Assembly: GCA_016177735.1 (NCBI GenBank) | Contig: JACOUS010000003.1 | Span: 1-64,000, forward strand | Length of the DNA: 64,000 nt | Origin: Ignavibacteriales bacterium | GTDB taxonomy: Bacteria > Bacteroidota > Ignavibacteria > Ignavibacteriales > Melioribacteraceae | Direction: 5' to 3' | In this document: positions 16,519-23,865 of the stretch, piece by piece | How the letters are laid out: each line of letters opens with the position of its first letter | How positions within the stretch are numbered: position 1 is the first letter of the stretch | The notes under the pieces: model-generated | The model's database searches: none | Told to the model about the DNA's origin: nothing | The model's input: the letters and a program-made list of their open reading frames with translations, nothing else | Made by a program: the position numbers and the translations under genes

Positions 16519-17976
16519 GTGAGGTGTACCATCGCAAAAGGTCAAAACGAAACTGTTGAAAAAATTGTATCGCTTGCAAAGCGAAGAGGATTTGTATTCC
16601 AATCATCGGAAATTTACGGCGGGTTAAACGGCTGCTGGGATTACGGTCCATTGGGTGTTGAACTCCTGAAAAATATAAAAGAAGAATGGTGGAAGGCGAT
16701 GACCTACCGCGAAGATGTTGAAGGCTTGGACGCATCGATACTTATGCATCCGCGTGTTTGGGAAGCAAGCGGTCACGTTGAAAATTTTACCGATCCGATG
16801 ATTGACTGCAAACAATGCAAAGCAAGATTCAGATTGGATACGCTTACCGAATTAATCTCCGAAAAAAATAAAGAGAAGTCACTCAGAGAATTAGACCCTG
16901 AAATTTTTGCAATGGAAGGTTCGCTAGATGATAAATTTACAGCGGTGCTTGAAGATCAGGCTAAAGCGGTAAAGCTGTTGGAAATTTTAAGCTGTCCGCA
17001 GTGCGGCAACAAAGGTACATTCACCCAGCCGCGCAAATTCAATCTGATGTTCAAAACATTTTTAGGACCGGTTGATGATGCGTCAAATATTATTTATCTG
17101 CGCCCTGAAACTGCGCAAGGTATTTATGTTAATTTTTTGAACGTTGCAAATTCAAGCCGCCAAAAACTTCCTTTTGGAATTGCGCAGATCGGAAAAGCAT
17201 TCCGCAACGAAATCAATACAAAAAATTTCTTGTTCCGCACGCGAGAATTTGAACAGATGGAAATGCAGTACTTTGTTAAACCCGGCTCCGATAAAACACA
17301 TTACGATGAATGGAAAGAAAGAAGAATCGAGTGGTTCAAAACTTTGGGAATGACGGCAACTAAATTACGCTTTCACGATCATCCAGCAGATAAACTTGCG
17401 CACTATGCAAAAGAGGCAACCGATATTGAATACGAGTTTCCGTTCGGCTGGGGCGAGATTGAAGGAATACACAACAGAACTGATTTCGATCTCGGAAGAC
17501 ACCAGCAATTCTCCGGCAAATCGCAGCAGTACTTTGATGACGAAACAAAAGAAAAATATATTCCGTACATAATTGAAACATCTGCCGGTGCAAGCCGTTC
17601 ATTCATGGCGTTTTTGGTTGACGCTTATTATGAAGAAGAAGTAAACGGTGAACTGCGCAGTGTGCTGAAGTTCCATCCGAAACTTGCGCCGATAAAAACT
17701 GCAATTCTTCCGCTCGTTAATAAAGACGGAATGCCGGAAGTTGCGCGCAAAATTGAAACCGACTTGAGACCATTCTTAAGAATTTTTTATGATGATAAAG
17801 GCGCAATCGGAAGACGTTACAGAAGAATGGACGAAGCCGGCACACCGTTCTGCATTACAGTTGATACGCAGACATTGCAAGACGAAACAGTAACTATCCG
17901 CGAGCGCGATTCAATGCAGCAAGTTCGTGTTGAAATTAGCGGGTTGTTAAATTATTTGCTAGAGAAGTTAAGATAG
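16519..17976 (+). CDS. glyS: Glycyl-tRNA synthetase (dimeric class II type)
   Basis: The 485-residue enzyme charges tRNA-Gly. Class II motifs are visible: motif 1 around FQSSEIYGGLNGCWDYGPLG, motif 2 AFRNEINTKNFLFRTREFEQ and motif 3 near ETSAGASRSFMAFLVDAYYE, plus the C-terminal anticodon-binding domain (LAPIKTAILPL onward). A zinc-ribbon-like CKQC...CPQCG pair is present. The GTG at 16519 is the first conventional start. However, GAGGTG at 16521-16526 is spaced as a ribosome site for ATC 16531, where homologues usually begin with M before AKGQ (see findings). Confidence 0.95.
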   Translation: MRCTIAKGQNETVEKIVSLAKRRGFVFQSSEIYGGLNGCWDYGPLGVELLKNIKEEWWKAMTYREDVEGLDASILMHPRVWEASGHVENFTDPMIDCKQCKARFRLDTLTELISEKNKEKSLRELDPEIFAMEGSLDDKFTAVLEDQAKAVKLLEILSCPQCGNKGTFTQPRKFNLMFKTFLGPVDDASNIIYLRPETAQGIYVNFLNVANSSRQKLPFGIAQIGKAFRNEINTKNFLFRTREFEQMEMQYFVKPGSDKTHYDEWKERRIEWFKTLGMTATKLRFHDHPADKLAHYAKEATDIEYEFPFGWGEIEGIHNRTDFDLGRHQQFSGKSQQYFDDETKEKYIPYIIETSAGASRSFMAFLVDAYYEEEVNGELRSVLKFHPKLAPIKTAILPLVNKDGMPEVARKIETDLRPFLRIFYDDKGAIGRRYRRMDEAGTPFCITVDTQTLQDETVTIRERDSMQQVRVEISGLLNYLLEKLR

Positions 17977-17998
17977 GTTTTTGTCATCTTTGAAAACG

Positions 17999-18020
17999 GA
18001 GACGCCATATATGGCGTCTC
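17999..18020. repeat. Perfect 22-nt palindrome, GAGACG family
   Basis: GAGACGCCATA and its complement TATGGCGTCTC form a perfect palindrome in the 55-bp gap between the convergent stops of glyS and the M61-like peptidase. It probably terminates both transcripts, though a T-run is missing. Confidence 0.6.
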
Positions 18021-18031
18021 TACAAAAAAAA

Positions 18032-19612
18032 TTATTTTATGCCGAACCATTCAAAACATTTCTTGTCGTATTGAGAAGTGTTTTCGTTTCTTAATTTGTA
18101 GGCGGGAACTTCATAATACTCGCCGAAGAGCCAGAATTTTCTGTACGAACTTACTTCCATCAAAATGCATGGACCGAGAGCATCGGGATTTGCTTTTAAC
18201 GTCGCACCGGAATTCAACGTTCTCATAATTTCCGATAATGCCTGGTCACCCGCATAAAAACGAATTAGCGCGCTCAAACTTCCGTTGGATACTGTCAACT
18301 CTTCATTCTGCGAGCGTTTGAATAAATCTCGCATGAGATCATCAAGTGATTTTGTACCGCCGGAGTTTTTAACAATTGCCGCATTCAAATTATGGGCAAT
18401 AATATCTCCGCGCTGGTACGGAAGCCTCATCATGTCGGAGTCGCTCCAAAATTGCGAAACAAGCTTTTCGTTTTTTTCGTAACGAACCGCAGAAGTGTAA
18501 TATTGGTTAAGAACTTTATTGTACTCTTCGATATAATCGTCAAGATTTATTTGTGAAGCGCGTAGTAAAATTAATCTTGCGTAATAATCTGCAAAACCTT
18601 CTTTGAACCAATAAACAAGCGGTTCGGGTTCGGCAAACTGGATTTTTTCTCCGAGCCACGTGTGAAAAGTTTCGTGTGCAATAACGCGCTTCAAACGGTA
18701 ATCGAGCGTTCTGTCTTTCGATAAAAATAATCCGTAGGAATTTGTTCTGCCGGTTCCGCCTTGATCTCCATTGCCTTCAATCGGCAAAACACTGATGAGA
18801 TAATACGGGAAATTAAAATCGCGCCAGAAATCTCTTTCCGTTCTAAAAATTTCTTTTATCATATCGCACAATTGATCATCGGAAAAATTCCATTTGCCGC
18901 GTATCGATAAATAAAACGGATAATTGCCGATTGTACGCTTGATAATTCTGAAATCTCCGCCGGTAAAAATTGAATATCTGAATTTCCACAAAGGAAATTT
19001 TACGAATTGACTTTTTTCATTGGCGCCGAAACTATTTGCCATGTTCCAGTTTGAAGGCATGTGGTTCCAATTTAACCGGAATCTGTATTCGGTGCCATTA
19101 TCCCACGCCGGCACAATAAAAAAAGTTTCACCGAGAAAGTGGAAGTAATTCCTTTTCAATACTACCATGTAATGGTTGCCGAGTTCAATATCACTGCTGC
19201 GGAGTTCCTCAACCTGATAATAAATTTTTATGTTAGCGCCGGAAGGATATCGAACAATTTTATATTCCGGTCTTTCGGTATCTAGAATGTATGTGTTTTC
19301 GGAAAGTGCTTTTAAATATTTGATGCCGGCTGTGCTGCTTTGCCCGCCGTATTCGCCGGGCAGAATAATTTTTGTTTCGCCGGATTTATCTCCTTTGAAT
19401 TCAAGAACAACAATAAATCTGAAAACATTAATATCGTAGAAGGGTTCGATCGAATAACTGATATCAAAAGGGGGATTGTCTTTCGATTTTGCTGCGGCGC
19501 CGCTTTGATAGTCATTATAAACCGGTGCCGTTGAAAAACCGGTTTGACCATTTAACGGAAAATCATAAAGAAAAAATATTACACACAAAAAAAACAGTAT
19601 CCGTCCGATCAT
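18032..19612 (-). CDS. M61-like secreted metallopeptidase (gluzincin)
   Basis: The 526-residue protein has a signal peptide (ILFFLCVIFFLYDFPLNGQ). It then has an M61-type N-terminal beta domain (DISYSIEPFYDINVFRFIVV) and a thermolysin-like core with the zinc motif H313-E314-T-F-H317 and third ligand E338 in WFKEGFADYY. The glycine-rich loop GNGDQGGTGRTNS before the active site is characteristic of the M61/M1 clan. A C-terminal helical domain lacks the PDZ domain seen in many M61 enzymes. It probably trims peptides in the periplasm. It has its own transcript, with a 320-bp divergent gap to the M16 pair. Confidence 0.85.
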   Translation of the reverse strand: MIGRILFFLCVIFFLYDFPLNGQTGFSTAPVYNDYQSGAAAKSKDNPPFDISYSIEPFYDINVFRFIVVLEFKGDKSGETKIILPGEYGGQSSTAGIKYLKALSENTYILDTERPEYKIVRYPSGANIKIYYQVEELRSSDIELGNHYMVVLKRNYFHFLGETFFIVPAWDNGTEYRFRLNWNHMPSNWNMANSFGANEKSQFVKFPLWKFRYSIFTGGDFRIIKRTIGNYPFYLSIRGKWNFSDDQLCDMIKEIFRTERDFWRDFNFPYYLISVLPIEGNGDQGGTGRTNSYGLFLSKDRTLDYRLKRVIAHETFHTWLGEKIQFAEPEPLVYWFKEGFADYYARLILLRASQINLDDYIEEYNKVLNQYYTSAVRYEKNEKLVSQFWSDSDMMRLPYQRGDIIAHNLNAAIVKNSGGTKSLDDLMRDLFKRSQNEELTVSNGSLSALIRFYAGDQALSEIMRTLNSGATLKANPDALGPCILMEVSSYRKFWLFGEYYEVPAYKLRNENTSQYDKKCFEWFGIK

Positions 19613-19935
19613 TAATTCTTCGCTTTGTAAAAACTTGTCAATGTCTCTCGTATTATTACGAAAATCTTTTTTGAAATGAAATACAATTTATCGGCATGTA
19701 CCCAAATCTCCCAATTCATGCCGGTGCGGATAGTACTGCTTCCGCTGCATTACTCTTTTTTAAGTAACAAAATTAATAAAAATGTTAGACCCAAATAAGA
19801 CAGACGGTTTATAAAATTAGTTTATCCGCCGGATTGAATTTTTTTAGAATGGATTTTTAAAAAGGATTTTGCAGATATTAGCACGTCAAATTAATGTAAC
19901 ATTTCAATCATTTCACAACAAGCAAGGGTATACTG
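19613..19935. other. Divergent intergenic region, no feature recognised
   Basis: This 323-bp space separates the minus-strand M61-like gene from the plus-strand M16 pair and must contain both promoters. I see no palindromic repeats of the families found elsewhere, no tRNA and no credible small ORF. Confidence 0.5.
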
Positions 19936-21264
19936 ATGAAACAAAAACTTTTGATTTTGCTTTTATTAGTCGGCTTTGTGAGTGCAAATGCACAAATCCG
20001 CAAAATTGATTTTGAGCAGTATGATCTATCAAACGGCATGCATGTTATTCTTCACAAAGACAACACACTGCCGATTGCTGCAGTAACGTTAACATATCAT
20101 GTCGGTTCGAAAAATGAGGAAGCAGACAGAACCGGCTTTGCACATTTCTTCGAACATTTGATGTTCGAAGGCTCGCAGTATATTGCCCGCGGTGAATTCG
20201 ATAAATTGAATCAGGGCGCCGGCGGTACAAACAATGCTTCAACAAGTTTCGACAAAACTTTTTACTATCAAGTTCTTCCTTCCAATCAGCTCGAACTTGG
20301 TTTGTGGATGGAATCCGAACGCCTGCTTCATTTGAAAATCGACAGCATCGGAGTTGAGACACAGCGCAAAGTTGTCAAAGAAGAACGCAAACAGAGATAC
20401 GATAATCAGCCGTACGGATCTTTGATCGAAGAAACTTTTAAGCGTGCGTACAAAGTTTATCCGTACAAATGGACTCCGATCGGTTCAGCGCAGTACATCG
20501 ATCAGGCAAAGCTCGATGAGTTCATGGAATTTTACAAACATTTTTATGTGCCGCAGAATGTAACGCTTTCTATTGCCGGAGATATTGATGTTGCGAAGAC
20601 AAGAGAATTGATTCAAAAATATTTTGTGGATATTCCGAAAGGCGCACAAGAAATTAAAAAAGTAAATGTTGTTGAACCGCCGATGACTGCCGAAATCCGC
20701 GACACTGTATTTGATAATATTCAGCTTCCGCTGGTTTTGCAAGCATATAGAATTCCGGCGCAAGGCACATCGGATTTTTACGCGCTCGATATGCTCGGTC
20801 AAGTTCTCGCCGGCGGACAAAGTTCGCGTCTTTACAAAGCTGTTGTAGATAAACAGCAGAAAGCGGTAAACGTCGGTTCGCTTCCGTTTCCTTTGGAAGA
20901 TTCCGGATTATTTATTGTTTACGGAATTACAAATGTGGGCGTGAGTGCAGATAGTTTGGAATTCGCGCTTCAAAAAGAAATTGATAAAGTGAAAACGGAA
21001 TCTATTACTGAAAAAGAATTTCAGAAACTCCGCAACCGTACTGAAAATGATTTTGTGAATTCCAACAGCACCGTTTTGGGAATTGCGGGAAGCCTTGCAG
21101 AATATCATGTTTATTACGGTGATACAAATTTGATTAACACGGAAATCAACCGTTACATGAAAGTTACGCGCGACGATATCAAAAAAGCCGCAAATAAATA
21201 TTTAACAAAAGAGAATCGTGTTGTTCTCTACTATCTTCCCAAATCAGCCAAACCAAAATCATAA
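19936..21264 (+). CDS. M16 zinc peptidase, catalytic subunit
   Basis: The 442-residue protein has a signal peptide (LLILLLLVGFVSANAQ). Its inverted zinc motif is intact: H70-F-F-E73-H74 in FAHFFEHLMFEGS, with the distal glutamate in VVKEERKQRYDN. The N-terminal half opens with the YDLSNGMHVILHKDNTLP strand typical of pitrilysin-type beta subunits, and the C-terminal half is the paired inactive M16 domain. With the next gene (29 bp downstream), which lacks the zinc motif, it should form a heterodimeric periplasmic oligopeptidase like mitochondrial processing peptidase or PqqL-type pairs. Confidence 0.93.
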   Translation: MKQKLLILLLLVGFVSANAQIRKIDFEQYDLSNGMHVILHKDNTLPIAAVTLTYHVGSKNEEADRTGFAHFFEHLMFEGSQYIARGEFDKLNQGAGGTNNASTSFDKTFYYQVLPSNQLELGLWMESERLLHLKIDSIGVETQRKVVKEERKQRYDNQPYGSLIEETFKRAYKVYPYKWTPIGSAQYIDQAKLDEFMEFYKHFYVPQNVTLSIAGDIDVAKTRELIQKYFVDIPKGAQEIKKVNVVEPPMTAEIRDTVFDNIQLPLVLQAYRIPAQGTSDFYALDMLGQVLAGGQSSRLYKAVVDKQQKAVNVGSLPFPLEDSGLFIVYGITNVGVSADSLEFALQKEIDKVKTESITEKEFQKLRNRTENDFVNSNSTVLGIAGSLAEYHVYYGDTNLINTEINRYMKVTRDDIKKAANKYLTKENRVVLYYLPKSAKPKS

Positions 21265-21293
21265 AGTTTGAAAATAGAACGGAGATAACAGAA

Positions 21294-23369
21294 ATGAAAA
21301 CCAAAGTTTTAATCTTCTTTTTGATTCTATTCGTGTCCGCATTATCGTATGCACAGCTTGATAGAAGCAAAAAGCCGGCGGCGGGTCCCGCACCGGAAAT
21401 TAAACTCGGCGATTACGAATCGTTTACTTTGAAAAACGGGTTGAAAGTTTTTGTAGTTACGAATAAAAAAATTCCGAAAGCTGCTTTTAATCTTGTGTTG
21501 GATTTTGATCCGATACTCGAAGATAAAAATGCCGGATATGTTGATGCCGCCGGGCAACTTTTGAGAACCGGCACAAAATCACGGACAAAAGACAAACTTG
21601 ATGAAGAAATTGATTTTATCGGCGCATCGATTTCAACATCGAGCAATGGGGTATTTGCACAGTCGCTCAAAAAGCATACGGAAAAACTTCTCGGGTTGAT
21701 GTCCGATATAGTTTTGAATCCGAACTTCACACAAGAGGAACTCGACAAAATAAAGAAGCAGACATTATCAAGTCTTGCCGCACAGAAAGATGATCCTTCA
21801 GCAATTGCATCCAATGTTAAAAATGTTCTCTTCTTCGGAAAGGAACATCCGTATGGTGAATTGCAGACTGAAGAAAGTGTAAATTCAATTTCACTCGAGA
21901 TGTGCAAAAATTATTACGATACATATTTCAAACCGAACATCGCGTATCTTGCAGTGGTAGGCGATATCACAAAAACAGAAGCGCAGAAACTTATTGAAAA
22001 ATATTTCGGCAAATGGCAGCCGAAAGAAGTTAACGGCAAAACTTTTGAGAATCCGAAAACACCGGTTGTGAATAAAATTGATCTTGTCGATAGACCTAAT
22101 TCCGTTCAATCTGTTCTGATGATGGGTTACCCGATAGATTTAAAAATAGGAAGTGAAGACGCAATAAAAGTTTCGATACTCAATACAATTTTGGGCGGAT
22201 CATTTGCATCGCGGTTGAATCAAAATCTTAGAGAGAAACATGCGTTTACTTACGGTGCCGGTTCTTCTTTTAATCCCGATAAATACATCGGCTCGTTCTT
22301 TGCTTCAACAACTGTAAGAAATTCTGCAACCGACAGCGCGATATCAGAAATATTGAACGAGGTCAAAAAAATCCGCGGTGAAAAAGTGAGCGATGACGAA
22401 CTACAGCTCACAAAAAATTACATGACCGGAAGTTTTTCGCGCTCGCTCGAAAACCCGCAGACAATTGCAAACTTTGCAATTAACATCGAACGTTACGCGC
22501 TTCCGAAAGATTATTATAAAAATTATTTGAAAAATTTGAATGCAGTTGCTTCCGAAGATTTACTTGCGGCAGCAAAGAAATATCTCAAACCGAACAACAT
22601 GCACATTCTTGTTGTGGGCAACGGGGATGAAGTTGCAAAAAATATTACGAAATTCAGCGTGAGCAATAAAGTTGAGTATTATGATATTTACGGAAATACA
22701 TACGATCCTTCCGTAAAAAAACTTCCAGCCGGTTTAACTGTTGAACAAGTTCTCGATAAATATATTGAAGCTGTAGGCGGCAAAGAAAATATGCTGAAAG
22801 TGAAAGACAGAACAATGCAATTGACCGGAACGGTTCAGGGAATGAACTTGACTGTTACAATGCAGCAAAAAGAACCGTGCAGATTGTATCAGGTTGTTGA
22901 TGCCGGTGTGTTCCAGCAAAAAACAATTTTTGACGGCGAAAAAGGAAAAATAGAAGCGATGGGTCAAATTCAGGAAGTTTCAGGAGATCAAGCTGAAGAA
23001 ATGAAATTACAAGGCTCGATTCATACTGTACTTCAATACGACCAGCTCGGCATCAAAACGGAATTGAGCGGATTCGAAACTATCAACGGAAAGGATGCAT
23101 ACAAAGTTACACTTACAAAACCATCGGGTAAAAAATCCACACAATATTTTTCTGCCGAATCCGGTTTGATGATTAGAAACGTTACAACGGTTTCAACTGC
23201 GCAAGGTAATTTTACACAAACAACCGATATGGATGATTACCGCGATGTGGAAGGAGTTAAATATCCTTTCAAGCTTACGCAAAGTTTTGGTCCGCAGACA
23301 GTTGAATTAAATGTAACATCGCTTCAAGTTAATACCGGTTTGAGTGACTCGCTGTTCGAAGTAAAATAA
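21294..23369 (+). CDS. M16 non-catalytic subunit with C-terminal LolA-like extension
   Basis: The 691-residue product has a signal peptide (LIFFLILFVSALSYAQ). Residues about 40-460 are two M16 domains; at the position of HxxEH it reads GYVDAAGQLLRTGT, so zinc and catalytic residues are gone. The conserved substrate-binding segment LGGSFASRLNQNLREKHAFT is kept. Residues about 495-691 (from LTVEQVLDKYIEAVGGKEN) form an extra beta-rich domain that looks like the outer-membrane lipoprotein-sorting (LolA/LolB) fold seen in Bacteroidota proteins of this type. It is cotranscribed with the catalytic subunit. Confidence 0.9.
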   Translation: MKTKVLIFFLILFVSALSYAQLDRSKKPAAGPAPEIKLGDYESFTLKNGLKVFVVTNKKIPKAAFNLVLDFDPILEDKNAGYVDAAGQLLRTGTKSRTKDKLDEEIDFIGASISTSSNGVFAQSLKKHTEKLLGLMSDIVLNPNFTQEELDKIKKQTLSSLAAQKDDPSAIASNVKNVLFFGKEHPYGELQTEESVNSISLEMCKNYYDTYFKPNIAYLAVVGDITKTEAQKLIEKYFGKWQPKEVNGKTFENPKTPVVNKIDLVDRPNSVQSVLMMGYPIDLKIGSEDAIKVSILNTILGGSFASRLNQNLREKHAFTYGAGSSFNPDKYIGSFFASTTVRNSATDSAISEILNEVKKIRGEKVSDDELQLTKNYMTGSFSRSLENPQTIANFAINIERYALPKDYYKNYLKNLNAVASEDLLAAAKKYLKPNNMHILVVGNGDEVAKNITKFSVSNKVEYYDIYGNTYDPSVKKLPAGLTVEQVLDKYIEAVGGKENMLKVKDRTMQLTGTVQGMNLTVTMQQKEPCRLYQVVDAGVFQQKTIFDGEKGKIEAMGQIQEVSGDQAEEMKLQGSIHTVLQYDQLGIKTELSGFETINGKDAYKVTLTKPSGKKSTQYFSAESGLMIRNVTTVSTAQGNFTQTTDMDDYRDVEGVKYPFKLTQSFGPQTVELNVTSLQVNTGLSDSLFEVK

Positions 23370-23398
23370 AAAAGATAAATTGATTTAAGCAGTATTAC

Positions 23399-23428
23399 AA
23401 AGGCAGTCTCACAAGGGCTGCCTTTTTT
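23399..23428 (+). terminator. Rho-independent terminator after the M16 pair
   Basis: AAAGGCAG (23399-23406) pairs with CTGCCTTT (23418-23425), followed by a continuous T-run. It lies 30 bp after the M16 stop. Confidence 0.75.
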
Positions 23429-23477
23429 ATTACATAAAAAATTTTGATAGATAATTGGAAAAATATTTTCGATTGTA

Positions 23478-23622
23478 GAGACGGATCGCATCCGTCTCCT
23501 CAAGTTTCTTAAAAACACAGCTAACACAATCAGGTACGCAATTCCCAGCGTAAAGACGTTCTGCAGAACGTCTTTACAACAGTGTAAAAATATTCTGTAA
23601 TGTAGAAACGCACAGTGTGCGT
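23478..23622. repeat. Three tandem GAGACG/AAAGACG-type palindromes
   Basis: Three hairpins lie close together. The first is GAGACGGAT-cgc-ATCCGTCTC (23478-23498). The second is a perfect 28-nt palindrome with half GTAAAGACGTTCTG (23550-23577). The third is ACGCACA-g-TGTGCGT (23608-23622). The interiors differ, but each is self-complementary. The gap 23370-23865 has no gene; it also holds a direct repeat ATCAGGTACGYAATT at 23529-23543 and 23745-23759. Confidence 0.65.
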
Positions 23623-23808
23623 CACTGATAAATTATAGTGTAAAACAAATTTCATTTACATGTACATTCTACCTACACGGTAAACAAATCATTTCTCTAA
23701 AATTCATTTCTAAAATTTTATCGACAGATTAAATCAGACCTAACATCAGGTACGTAATTTGTTGTAATATAAATTTTTATAGTCCACAAAAAAGTAACTT
23801 GAAAATGT

Positions 23809-23817
23809 GGGGGGGGG
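23809..23817 (+). repeat. Homopolymeric G9 tract in the leader of the 941-aa gene
   Basis: Nine consecutive G residues sit 48 bp before ATG 23866 in otherwise AT-rich DNA. Such tracts expand and contract during replication and often tune expression of surface proteins. Loss of one G would put ATG 23805 in the same frame as the gene, but a TAA follows directly, so any effect would be on spacing or RNA structure. Confidence 0.6.
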
Positions 23818-23865
23818 TAATATTTTGGAGGGTAACAATTCACATCTCAAAAAAGCGGGGCACTA

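Noticed and set aside
21413-21907. 164-codon minus-strand ORF
   Set aside because: It lies wholly inside the M16 subunit gene, whose coding evidence is strong; it is a frame shadow.
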